Source of the DNA: Ophiobolus disseminans
Taxonomy: Eukaryota; Ascomycota; Dothideomycetes; Pleosporales; Phaeosphaeriaceae
DNA: 64,000 bases
NCBI GenBank assembly: GCA_010093685.1
Contig: MU006232.1
Coordinates: forward strand, 39,017 to 103,016
Direction: 5' to 3'
The notes under the pieces are model-generated. The model saw nothing but the letters and a program-made list of their open reading frames with translations, searched no databases and was not told the DNA's origin. Below are positions 44,454 through 54,600 of this stretch, one piece after another; within the stretch, counting starts at the first letter, position 1; each line of letters starts with the position of its first letter. The translations under genes and the position numbers were made by a program.

Positions 44454-44741
44454 TCACTTCCACCGTACCGTCCACTTCTTCTCTCTCCCGCCCTCTCCTC
44501 TCCCCCCACTCATCAGCGCCTCTTCCTCGCGCTTCCCACCGTACTCCAGATCCACAGGCTTCTTACTCCTCCGCATGAGGTGCGCATCTTGCTCGACGAC
44601 TGCGTGCGCCATTTTCCAGAGCATCCATGTCTGGCACGACACGACGACAAGGAGCAGCGAGAGCACGATGAGTGCGGCGAAGGATATGAATAGGAAGAGT
44701 ACGGTTTCGTCGTCGGGACTGCCGCGGGGGTGGAGGGGCAT
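44454..44741 (-). CDS. Small single-span membrane protein
   Basis: From MPLHPRGSPDDE at 44741 the frame gives 95 residues. It has one long hydrophobic span (VLFLFISFAALIVLSLLLVV) and a basic C-terminal part (HLMRRSKKPVDLEYGGKREE). The frame is open 36 codons upstream, but that part is Pro-rich and less likely coding. It converges with the WD-repeat gene, the 3' ends being 111 bp apart. No family is recognised. Confidence 0.5.
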   Translation of the reverse strand: MPLHPRGSPDDETVLFLFISFAALIVLSLLLVVVSCQTWMLWKMAHAVVEQDAHLMRRSKKPVDLEYGGKREEEALMSGGRGEGGREKKWTVRWK

Positions 44742-45450
44742 TGTGTTGGTTTGTGGAGTTGGTGCAGGTGAGATTTTGGGGAGTTGAATGGGTGGAGAGG
44801 GAAGATTGATGAGTTGTCGTACCTGCGAAATGTGTTGGGTTGGTCGCATAAAGTTCGCGTCTTGGTTGCGACGCTGGCGTGCGTTGCAGGTTGACGTAAT
44901 GTGTCGCAGGTGTGTTTCGGATGCTGTGAAGTATGCCAGGGCGAAACTGTATTAGGACTTGAGAACATGATGGCAAAGCATGAAAACGGGAAGGTGGTCG
45001 AAATGCAATCTAGGAGAATCGACTCATAGAAAAAGAGCCGGCTGATGAAGCGTCGTGGCCGCTGGGTACAACAACGTGGTGCAACACTTAAACCATGTGA
45101 CGGTGATGATGTATTCATTTTCCAACCCTAATATCCTTTCCTATTCCCTTTGCCCATTACCGAGGTGAGAAAAAGACACCCGCGCTATGCAAATACCCAT
45201 CCGTACCCAGATATCGCAAAATCATGTATACAAGGAAAGATGCAAGCTACGTGAGCTATCCGTCAAGTCATGATGTAAAACAATGCCAGTGTGTCTGTGC
45301 CCAATCTATGTCCAAACATGAAAGTCGCAAAGTCTGCGCAAGAAATGCTAGCGCGCAGACCGTTGCAGATGAAGATATCGTGTCATGACGACAACAAGGT
45401 AAGTGCAAGAAAATCTCCTCCTCCCGATATAACCCTCACTGCACAGCCAT
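44742..45450. other. Intergenic
   Basis: Contains the promoter of the small membrane-protein gene and the 3' flank of the coiled-coil gene. No gene is supported. Confidence 0.5.
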
Positions 45451-48400
45451 CTATGCGGCGAGGAAGTCCTCAGGAATCTCCTGATCCTCCTGATCGCCAG
45501 GGCTGCTCTGATCGAACATGCCCGAATCGCGCCATGAGCGGGTTGCAACCTTGCGACCCTTCTTGCCAACCTTGACTTTCTCAGTGGTCTTGGTAATCTT
45601 GCCAGTCTGCACCTTGCTCAGATCAACGTTGCGAGACTTGACAACCACATGGGCGGTCTTCATCTCCTGGACCGCCTTGAGCGTTTTGGCATTACGCTGC
45701 TTGAGCGCTGCTGAAAGCGTCTCGTTCTCGTCCATGAGACGGCGGTGCGCGAGGTTGAGAGCGTCAACAGTGAGGCGTGTATCCTCTTCCTGCTTGGCGA
45801 AGCGCTCCTTGAGGTCCTCGATCTGAGACTGCATCATGGTGATGGTTTCGACGCGGGCGGTGCCGATCATTTCCATCTCCTCAATCTCGCGTGTGCGCTC
45901 CGCGAGCATCTCTTCGTATTCTTCAGCGCGTTGGGCGGCGTGGTCTTGAATGGTCTTGATGGTGGCCTCGTGGGTGCTAATGACGGTAGTGAGAGAGGAG
46001 ACTTCGGCGCTGTGCGAACCAGTCATGTTGAGAAGCTCGATGGCCTCCTGATCCACGCGCTGAGAGAGCGACGCAATCTCTTTGCGGTTCTCCTCGTTGG
46101 CGGCGCGCTCTCCTGCGAGATCTTCCTTGAGCTCAACAATCTCCACTTTGAGATCAGTGGTGTCCTGATCATATAGTAGGTCCTTGGCGGCGGACTCTTC
46201 GGCGAGACGCTTAATCTCAGCCTGTTGGAGGTGCACCTGGTTGTTGAGGTCCGTGATGTTGGCCTGCAGGGAGGTGATGGTGGAGTTGGTGGATGTCTCC
46301 AGAGCCCGGTACTTCGCCTCCAGGTCGGTCAGCTGCTGGTTTAGATTGACAACCTGCTCCTCGCGGTCCTTCTCGAGTTGCTGACGAGCCTCTGTCATGT
46401 TGATCAAGTTGATGGTTACAGTCTCCAAGTCAGCTTGAAGCTGCGCAATCTGCTTGTTCGACTTGGCGACAGTCTTTTCAGCGGTCTCACGAAGCTCAGT
46501 CTCAGTGGCGAGCTGGTCGTTGAGGTTATCCACACGCTCTTGGGATTCCTCTTCAAGCTGAGCGATGGTGGCCTTGTTGATCTCTTGATGCTCGTACATC
46601 TTGGAGCGAAGCGTGTTCGCCTGGATGCCCATGTCGTGGACGCGCTGGTTCAGACCCTCAATGTCCTCGTTGGCCTTGTCCAGTGCGGCTTCGGTCTGCT
46701 CGCGCTGCTCGCGCTCAGCGGCCAGGTTGGTGGTAAACTCCCGAAGCTGGGACTCGAGGTCGGTGATGGTCACCTGAAGGTCATCAATCTGGTTGGCGTA
46801 CTCGTTGGCCATCTCGGCCTGTTCGTCGCGCTGTCCTTCAGCGGCTTCTCGGCCCTCAGTCTGCTCGGCCAGAAGCAGGCGAAGCTGAGTCATGTCTTCA
46901 GTAAAGGCAATGATCTCGGTCTCCAGTCGCTCGATGCGACCCTCCAGATCATCGATGATCTCGCCCTTCTGTTGAGCGTCGCCCTCAGCAGCGTCGCGGG
47001 CCTCTTGTTCGTTCTCAAGATCCAGCTGCAGAGCGCGGATGGCGTCATTATGATCCTGCTCCATGCGGGCAATCAGGGCATGGTGCTCAGTCTCGAAGGT
47101 GGTAGCGGTCAGGGTGACAGTGTTGAGGTCTTTACGGTATGTCTCAAGCGCTTCACGGAGGCGTCCTAGGTCGGTATCCTTCTCTACAACATCGTTCTGG
47201 AGATCGCTAATTAGGACGGTCTGGTTGTTGATCTCGACCTCCTGGTCATTGGTCGAGGTGGTCAAGGTGGTGACACGCTCCTCAAGCTCGTTGATGGTGC
47301 GCTGCTTGTCCTCGTTGCTACGGTCAAGGTTGTAGGTGTTTGCCTCCAGCTCCTTCACACGCTCCTCCGACTCGCCCAGAAGGTCCAATACGCCCTCATA
47401 CTGTCGGCGCAAAAGCACCTCGGTCTTGTGGGAGGAGCTGATGAGGGTAAGCTTCTGCTTCAGCTCAAAGAAGAGGCCACTAAAGAGGTCGGGGACCTTG
47501 TGGAGGAGCTCTTGGTTGGTGAGGTCGGCGGTGGTGCCGGGGAAGAACTTCTCGATGGCTACGCGGAGAGTGTCGAAAGCATGGCGCAACTCTACGATGA
47601 TGTCGTCGCTCGAGGCACCAGCCTCCAGGAAGTGCAAGTTCTGCAGCTCAAGGGTCACAACACGAAGCGCGCCCTGGGAGCGAGCGAGCAGCTCAACGTA
47701 GTGTCTCAACTCCCGCTCGTAGCGCTCGACGGCCTGGTCGTGGATCTTGTCTGGCAGAGCTGTGTCGCCCTCGATCAGGGTGTCGTGGGTCAGCTGGGAC
47801 ACCGAAGGCAGCGACTCAAAGGTCATCTGGCTGGACAGCTCGTGGACGCGGGTAGTGTACTTTGTGTCTGGCGTGTAGTCGACGTCAATGGTGCGTGTGA
47901 ACTTGAGGTCCTCGGGCTCGACAAGCATCAGCTGATCATCGTCCTCGTCGTCGTCCATGTCGGCGGCGCCGTCGAAGGTGCTCATGTCGCGCTCGCTGCC
48001 GTTGTAGAGCGAGGACGCGCGGAGTGCGTGGATCTGGTCACGTGCCTGCTCCAGCTCCAGCTCGAGTTCTTGCTCGTGCTCGGCGCTGATGGTGATGTTG
48101 CCCAGGCGACCGGCCTCGAGGCGGAACTCGAGGTCGGTGATCTTCTTGTCCTGGGCCTTCAGCTGGCTGCGGAGCTGGAGCAGCTCCCGCTTGTCCTGCT
48201 TCTGGTGGTTCTGGAACTCGTTGACCTCCTGGCTCAGGTGGCTGCGGCGCAGACGGCGGCGGGTGCGGCCATCGAGGATGGCGGAGAGCGGGGCGTACTG
48301 GATGCGGTTGCCGTCGACCTCCTCGTCGATGCGCTCGATGTGCAGCTGGGCGGGCATGGACATGCGGGCGCGGCGGGTCGTGGCGAGGTCGCGACGAACG

Positions 48401-48951
48401 GCGCCGACGCGGTTGAGGTGGGGGGTCAGGCCCGAGGATGGCTGCGTTGACGCGGGCTGGCTCATGACGAGCTCGTCGGCTTCGTCGTCCTGGGCAGCGA
48501 CGGGCGGCTCCGAGTGGCGGCGGCCATTGCGGCGGGTGGTAGTGCTCGTGCTCTGCGTCGACACGCGGATGGTGTCGCCGCCGTTCTGGGAGCGGGAGAA
48601 GGACTGCTCCATCTCCTCGGCGATCTGGTCCTCATCGTCGACCTGCACGCGCTTGCTGCGCTTGGTCTGCGACAGCTCGGCAGAGGGCGATGCCGTCCGC
48701 TTGCCTGTCGAGGACGCGACCTCCTGTGACTGGGGCTGGGACTGCTGGGACGCCGTCTGGTTCTTATTCGGACGGCCGCGCTTGCGTCGAGGGGCGTCAC
48801 CGGGGCCCTCGTGATGGTGCTCCGAGGGCATGCCACTGAGGCGGGCCATGGCAGGGGTGTCGAGTGTGCGGTGGTGTGCTGTGATCTGCGGCATGTGTAA
48901 GAATGATGGGTCGATTGATTCTAGAATGCCTCGAAAAGAGAGGGCGGCCAT
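45451..48951 (-). CDS. Large nuclear-type coiled-coil protein with AT-hook
   Basis: A single uninterrupted exon of 1166 residues. The N-terminal 220 residues are disordered and basic, with an AT-hook-like RRKRGRPNKNQ (about 55-65) and a bipartite basic patch (SQTKRSKRVQVDDED), both suggesting the nucleus and DNA contact. From about 255 to 1090 it is almost continuous heptad-type coiled coil, with a break at about 340-470 that holds an acidic run (DMDDDEDDDQ). The C-terminus is basic (KVKVGKKGRKVATRSW) then acidic (GDQEDQEIPEDFLAA). Such a rod could act in chromosome or spindle organisation. I cannot name a family. Frames on the opposite strand are shadows. Confidence 0.8.
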   Translation of the reverse strand: MAALSFRGILESIDPSFLHMPQITAHHRTLDTPAMARLSGMPSEHHHEGPGDAPRRKRGRPNKNQTASQQSQPQSQEVASSTGKRTASPSAELSQTKRSKRVQVDDEDQIAEEMEQSFSRSQNGGDTIRVSTQSTSTTTRRNGRRHSEPPVAAQDDEADELVMSQPASTQPSSGLTPHLNRVGAVRRDLATTRRARMSMPAQLHIERIDEEVDGNRIQYAPLSAILDGRTRRRLRRSHLSQEVNEFQNHQKQDKRELLQLRSQLKAQDKKITDLEFRLEAGRLGNITISAEHEQELELELEQARDQIHALRASSLYNGSERDMSTFDGAADMDDDEDDDQLMLVEPEDLKFTRTIDVDYTPDTKYTTRVHELSSQMTFESLPSVSQLTHDTLIEGDTALPDKIHDQAVERYERELRHYVELLARSQGALRVVTLELQNLHFLEAGASSDDIIVELRHAFDTLRVAIEKFFPGTTADLTNQELLHKVPDLFSGLFFELKQKLTLISSSHKTEVLLRRQYEGVLDLLGESEERVKELEANTYNLDRSNEDKQRTINELEERVTTLTTSTNDQEVEINNQTVLISDLQNDVVEKDTDLGRLREALETYRKDLNTVTLTATTFETEHHALIARMEQDHNDAIRALQLDLENEQEARDAAEGDAQQKGEIIDDLEGRIERLETEIIAFTEDMTQLRLLLAEQTEGREAAEGQRDEQAEMANEYANQIDDLQVTITDLESQLREFTTNLAAEREQREQTEAALDKANEDIEGLNQRVHDMGIQANTLRSKMYEHQEINKATIAQLEEESQERVDNLNDQLATETELRETAEKTVAKSNKQIAQLQADLETVTINLINMTEARQQLEKDREEQVVNLNQQLTDLEAKYRALETSTNSTITSLQANITDLNNQVHLQQAEIKRLAEESAAKDLLYDQDTTDLKVEIVELKEDLAGERAANEENRKEIASLSQRVDQEAIELLNMTGSHSAEVSSLTTVISTHEATIKTIQDHAAQRAEEYEEMLAERTREIEEMEMIGTARVETITMMQSQIEDLKERFAKQEEDTRLTVDALNLAHRRLMDENETLSAALKQRNAKTLKAVQEMKTAHVVVKSRNVDLSKVQTGKITKTTEKVKVGKKGRKVATRSWRDSGMFDQSSPGDQEDQEIPEDFLAA

Positions 48952-49528
48952 GCGTCAGGGTGCATACCTATCCAAAAAGAAAAGTCTGTGCTCGGCGGTC
49001 GGTCCAATCTCAGGCGCAATGGAGAAGAGGAGCCAAAATTGATGCTGCGAAGAGTGTGGGGAGAGATGGGCTGTGAAGGTGGGGTTGAACTGAAGGATCG
49101 TTTTGTGCAGCAGAGCGTGTGTGAATATGGGGAGGTTGGGTGCGGTGTGATTCTGCTACGTCAGTGGATGGGAGCTATGTTTCGAACGAATGGCGGGAAA
49201 TGCTCCGCTTGACGAGCCGCGGGTGACGTCGACGCGACGAGCCTCCCCACGCGTCGCACCGCACAACAGGCACCAGCATGAGACAATAGCACCCGCACAC
49301 GGCTGAGTGCCCTCACAATAGCACAGTACCTGGATTTCCATCTATAGCCAGGCCGTCCCGTTGCACACAACGTCATCAGCGCGTTCTAGTCGTCGCGTGG
49401 AGGAGCTTGGACCCCTTGCAAAATTACAGAACATCGCAGAGCTCTCGCGAACCATGCCAGGGAGATGACAGGGGTGCAACAATGGTAGCAATGGTAGCAT
49501 TGAGACACACCAAAACACCGTCTCAACT
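48952..49528. other. Intergenic; promoter of the coiled-coil gene
   Basis: GC-rich with no supported gene. The first half is upstream of the minus-strand coiled-coil gene, and the end is the 3' flank of the next minus-strand gene. Confidence 0.5.
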
Positions 49529-51094
49529 CTACTTCTTCAGCAGAAAGTCGCTTGGCACCAGCAACCCCTTCGCCGCGCTCGCCACCCCATACAGACCTCC
49601 CAATGGCCATGTGCTCCAGAAGCCATTGTACACCCATTCACTCCAGCTCTCCACCCTCCGCTCACTCTTCTCCCCGCCTGCAACACCCTGCAAATCCACC
49701 TTGACCTTATCATACACGCTCGGCAGGTTCTCAGCATGATACTCCTTCCTGAGCCCTACATACTTCTTCTCGTTGTAGATGTCCCAGAACTCTTGCTCGG
49801 TGTAATATGCATGAGCATACAAGCACTTCATACCCCCCAGCTCAGTGACCTTGGCTTCGAAATCGCGGTTGAGCTGGATGAAGGCGTGCGGATCGGGGGG
49901 ACCCATATCCCAGATACCGACGTCCAGCAACATCTCGTCTTTGATATTGTTGCCTTGCGAGAAGCTGCGCTCGTCTCGTGGTGCTGACTTGACAGGGCAC
50001 AGCCAGACCGGCCAGATGCCTGTTCTTTCGTCTGTCCACCGCACAAACTCTTCGGCTGCATCGTACGGCACGCCGTAGTCCTGAATAATCGTTCGTGACG
50101 CAATGCCGGAGCGATGTAGGGCGTGCACCATGGTCCTCGAGTACATGAACGGATTGAGTAGGTAGCGGGTGATACGGTTGAACGGTGTGACAAAGTACTT
50201 GAAAGCGCGTAGCCCACTCCAAAACACGCCCCTGTCGTACCGAAAGAGATACGTCTGCACCGGTATCGTCTCCCTGTAGTCCGTCTTGCTGGTTTGGATC
50301 TTCTTCAGCACTTCCTCGGCGTGCATATAACACCATGGGTCCTGTGGCCTGTCGAATCTTTGTACCTTCCCTGGTATCGTATCATGTGTGAGACGCCCAA
50401 TCATGATAATCCCGCTGGTTATCGAGTACATTATGCCATCCATGTAGTCAACATCAGGCTCCTTTTGGTACTTTCGCAATTGCCGCACGGCGTCCTGGGT
50501 GCTGTCGACTGGAATGTACTGTAGCTCCACATAGCTCTTTGCATCAATGAGTTCCATCTCTAGTAGAGTGATCACTCCGAGACTGCCACAACTTCCAGCT
50601 GCCGTGAAGAAGAGGTCTCGGTGTTTATCAGCTGACGCCCAAACGACATCTCCGTTGCCCAGAATGAGCTCGGTACCCCGGATAGTCCGGTCGAAGAGTC
50701 CAAATTTGTACGAGCTGCTTTCACCACTGGTGCCAGCAAAACCACCGCCTACAGTAATATTTGGTAGTTCTGCATGTATGTGATTAGCCTACCATGAAAC
50801 AGAACTTCCATTATAGAGCATACCCATGACCACCTTTGGTAAGAACCCTTGCGCTAGCGTCGCTTCTACGAGTCGATCCATCGGCACGTTCGGTTCCACA
50901 AACACCGTCTTCTCAAGCTTATTGAAACGGAGCACATGATTCAACAAGCTAACATCGATGATCTTGTTGCGTTGGCGGGACGATTGACGGGTCGATAATG
51001 TAGATCCATGGTATATGCGAAATGGTGTTTTCGTGTCGTTGAACAGAGCGACTTGTGATGCAAGCTTAGCTACCGTCGTTTTGTGCTCTTCCAT
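49529..51094 (-). CDS. FAD-linked oxidoreductase, Delta(24)-sterol-reductase-like
   Basis: Two exons, 50824-51094 and 49529-50769, with a 54-bp intron (GTATGC..TGCAG), give 503 residues. The N-terminal FAD-binding (PCMH) domain shows FRIYHGSTLSTR, VFVEPNVPMDRLVEATL and, across the junction, ITVGGGFAGTSGESSSYK. The C-terminal half carries DHCR24/DWARF1-type motifs (TYLFRYDRGVFWSGLRAFKY, GIWPVWLCPVK, KCLYAHAYYTEQEFWDIY). Relatives reduce a side-chain double bond of sterols in the ER using FAD and NADPH. A hydrophobic C-terminus may contact membranes. It is divergent to a paralog of exactly the same length. Confidence 0.85.
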
Positions 51095-51733
51095 GGTGTT
51101 TGGACAGCAATGTTAACGATATGGAGGAATAAGACGAGGATGAAAGAAACATGTTGTGATGGTGCTGTTGATGTCTGGCATAAGCGCGGAGCTGTGCCTT
51201 GTCTACTGGGTTCCTACCTTTCCGCTCGACATTTTGAGTTTACGCAGGTACCCGTGGACGCGTTGCATCCATCCCACCTCCATTGCGAGGCACCTCCGGT
51301 GGCTCCACCGTCCATAGCAGAGCCTTCCCATCTCAATTGACTTCAACGCCAGGAATGCTCCCAGAGTATACCTTCAAGCCGCAAACCACGCGTTTTCGCT
51401 TTTTGTCGTTCAAGACTGAATTGTGCCTTTGCATCGTTCGCCGGAAGCCCGGAAGCGGCTCCACTCGCTAAGCCCGCTGACGCGCACTCCTTTGCCCGAA
51501 CCTGCACGCAATAACGCGAACTACCTAGGTATCGTGGCGGTGCTGTTAAGAGTAAGAGCGTGAAATTCGAAACGTCTAAAGAAGGTTGGGAGGGAAGAGC
51601 GTCGTGTGCAGTCGCATATCCATTAAAAGCAAGTGCGATCCATTAGCGCCGAAACAGCCTCGTCACAAGCGAGCCACCAGAAAGCCATCGAGATTGAGGC
51701 TCCGCAGCGCCAATTGAACGTCGGTCACAAAAA
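51095..51733. promoter_or_regulatory. Intergenic promoter region between the two divergent paralogs
   Basis: 639 bp separate the two start codons. No TATA box is certain. No other gene is supported. Confidence 0.45.
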
Positions 51734-53245
51734 ATGGACAACCACGAAGCTACTGTCCAGAAAGTACGCTCGCGTATACAACACTTTTATAACACCAAGA
51801 CCTCTTTTCGCATCTATCATGGCAGCACCAACAGCACGCGTCAGGCAAACTTTGACCCAGATGCCATCGTCGATGTCAGCTCTCTCAATCACGTGCTGTC
51901 AATCGACCACAACAAATGTACCGCACTCGTCGAGCCAAATGTGCCCATGGATGCCCTTTTCTGGGAGACCATGAAAGCAGGCCTGCTTCCACCTGTAGTG
52001 ATGGAGTTCCCAGGCATCACGGTAGGTGGAGGCTTCGTGGGGACTGCCGGCGAAAGCAGTAGCTTTAAGCATGGCTTCTTCGATCGAACAGTTTTGAGTG
52101 CTGAGGTTGTGCTTGCAGATGGTACACTTGTCACGGCATCTGCAACAGAGAATGAAGAGTTGTTTGAAGGCTTGAGAGGCAGTTTTGGTACTCTTGGGGT
52201 GCTCACTATGGTTGAGCTGCGATTACTACCTTTGAAGTCAATGGTCGAGGTCACTTATCATCCTACGACTTCATTCGAGGACGCCATGAGCAAGATGCAA
52301 CAGCAAACGGTCGACAAGGGAAATGACTACGTTGATGGTGTCATCTTCTCGAAGGCCTTGGGCGTGGTAGTGTCAGGCCGGCTTACAGACACCAACTCCT
52401 CACTCGGGCTTCCAGTGCGCCGATTTTCAAAGCCCTGGAACGAGTGGTTCTGGATACACGCAAAGTCCGTCGCTTGCGAAAGTAGAGTTTGGAAAGAACT
52501 TGTACCCATAGAAGACTACCTTTTCCGGTATGACCGTGGCGCCTTTTGGATGGGGATGTACGCATACCATCATTTCATGGTGCCATTCATATGGCTCACC
52601 CGCTTCCTCTTGGACTACTTCATGCACACTCGAATCATGTACCACGCACTCCACGCTTCAGGATACACAGACCGCTACATCATCCACGACATTGCCTTTC
52701 CAGCAGGCAACGCAGCCGCCTTCGCAGACTATGTGGACCAGAAATTCTCAATATACCCATTATGGCTATGTCCCTTGCGCAGCGACGGACGAAGCTCGAT
52801 GGGCCACCCGAAACCTTACGAGGGCGTTGTTGGCGGAAAGCAGCTCAGCGGCACATATGATGGCGAGTACATCAACATCGGCGTGTGGGGCCCATATCCC
52901 TCCTCTGAAACGGAATACATGCGCGCAAACCGCGAAATTGAGTCCAGGATGCGCGAGCTCGGTGGCTTGAAATGGCTATACTCGCGCGTGTTCTACACTG
53001 AAGATGAGTGGTGGCAAGTCTACGACAAGCAAAAGTACGATTTGTTGCGCAAGAAGTTTAATGCCACGAGCCTGCCTTCGATATGGGATAAGGTCAAAGA
53101 TCGGGGTAGCAAGAAGGAAGACTATGGGACTGGTTTCAAGGGAATGCTGAGGAGAATTGTGAAGAGTAACGCGTTTTTGAGCGGGTTGTACGGGATTTAT
53201 AAGGCGGTAAAGGGTGGGGATTACATGCTGAAGAAGACGAAATGA
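51734..53245 (+). CDS. FAD-linked oxidoreductase, Delta(24)-sterol-reductase-like (paralog)
   Basis: An intronless 503-residue frame. It aligns along its whole length with the neighbouring minus-strand protein: FRIYHGSTNSTR, ALVEPNVPMDALFWETM, ITVGGGFVGTAGESSSFK, DYLFRYDRGAFWMGMYAYHH, SIYPLWLCPLR, KWLYSRVFYTEDEWWQVY. The paralog's intron falls between VVME and ITVGGGF; here the sequence is continuous, so the intron was lost or gained after duplication. Divergence between the two is considerable, so the duplication is not recent. The function is probably sterol or related side-chain reduction; the substrate is unknown. Confidence 0.88.
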   Translation: MDNHEATVQKVRSRIQHFYNTKTSFRIYHGSTNSTRQANFDPDAIVDVSSLNHVLSIDHNKCTALVEPNVPMDALFWETMKAGLLPPVVMEFPGITVGGGFVGTAGESSSFKHGFFDRTVLSAEVVLADGTLVTASATENEELFEGLRGSFGTLGVLTMVELRLLPLKSMVEVTYHPTTSFEDAMSKMQQQTVDKGNDYVDGVIFSKALGVVVSGRLTDTNSSLGLPVRRFSKPWNEWFWIHAKSVACESRVWKELVPIEDYLFRYDRGAFWMGMYAYHHFMVPFIWLTRFLLDYFMHTRIMYHALHASGYTDRYIIHDIAFPAGNAAAFADYVDQKFSIYPLWLCPLRSDGRSSMGHPKPYEGVVGGKQLSGTYDGEYINIGVWGPYPSSETEYMRANREIESRMRELGGLKWLYSRVFYTEDEWWQVYDKQKYDLLRKKFNATSLPSIWDKVKDRGSKKEDYGTGFKGMLRRIVKSNAFLSGLYGIYKAVKGGDYMLKKTK

Positions 53246-54600
53246 TTTTAGAGTGGACGTCCCTCTGTCAAGCCGTCTATGCACTTGTAAATAATCAATT
53301 GCGTTTCAAAACGCAATGCAAACTATAACTCTGTATTGTTGTTACTGACCTCGTGCATCATGAGAGCTGACTAAATCGTTGGCACGTCTCCCTTCCAAAG
53401 TCATCCTTCCTCCACACTCGTCCAACGCCCTCCTATCCTCACTATCACCAAGAATTGCCAGCCATACCGGCACTTCGCTCCGAGGTGCAGCCTCGTCATG
53501 TCGATCGATAGCTTATTGATGGATTGATGGGTCCTTCTCGCCCGCGCGCTACTGCGACCGCCTCAAGCCATGACGTTACCCTGATCTCCGCAATAGAATT
53601 TCAAATAGCGACCCCAGTCGGAGATCATCGTGATCTGTCCGATAACAATATTGGAGCAGCGAAATCCAAATCACAACGTGCACGGAACATACCGAAGGCT
53701 GCTGGGGTACTAGTTCGGCACATTGTTGTTGTCTTCCATATGTCGTGTTCAGTCGCAGCGCAGGTCTCCATCCCAGCTTCTCGTGCTGCACATGCAGCGT
53801 CACGTATCGCCCAAGTCTTAAAATCTCATTTTGGAGCGCAAGTCAACAATTAACTATGCAAGGAGATACCGGTGTCGCAAATGGGCAAATAATGGTGCAA
53901 CATTTACCACGCTGCGAACGTCGGAAGTTACGCCAACGCTAAGCGTTTGTCCAGCTATTATCCAACTGGTGCCAGCACAGGGCTGAACGCGCACATCTCG
54001 GACGTTTCTGGTGTGCGGTCCATGACTTCTCCGCACATGGGCCGAGTTTAATTTGCTCTAGAGCACGAGGCGGCGTACTAATAGCGCGATCTCTTACCGT
54101 CTATGACAGCATCATGTGTAGCTGTGCCTCAAACTGGAATCTAATCATTGAACTAGCTAACAGTAAGCTTCCGAACCATACCGGAAGGATCTCATCGACA
54201 CGGCTTCAACCTTCCCGTATCCCAACCTTGGACAACGCGTTCGCGTGAGTACCCAGACGGGTAGTAAGCGAAGGTATCGACTTCGTCCCGTTGGTCACAC
54301 AACGTCAATTCCGACGATATGGCCGCCGCAATAGCACTACCAAGCACCGGTGTTGAACATGCCGAGAAGCGAACCCATAGTTGGAGTCAATCGCCCATGA
54401 TGTGACATTGCAGATTGCACACTTTCGGCGTCATTACAATTCGACCCATGCATACATTGGTTTAGGTCGCTGACAAGGACGCTCTACGCAACTTATACAT
54501 AAAGACGTTCCCTCGACACCTTTGCAGAGACTTGGCTCAGTGCTATTCGAAAAGCAGTTCTCAAACACCTTCTCATATTACCAACCCGGACGTCGGCATT
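53246..54600. other. Intergenic, no gene supported
   Basis: Short open frames on both strands lack domains or splice structure. A TATA-like ACTTATACATAAA near 54491-54503 and a short leader precede the hydrolase gene. Confidence 0.5.

Noticed and set aside
46378..48814. Long plus-strand frames up to 340 codons opposite the coiled-coil gene
   Set aside because: They are shadows of the minus-strand gene: repetitive Val/Leu/Gly-rich translations with no domain.
53524..53853. A 109-codon frame in the gap after the sterol-reductase-like paralog
   Set aside because: No signal, domain or splice structure; the opposite strand is equally open.
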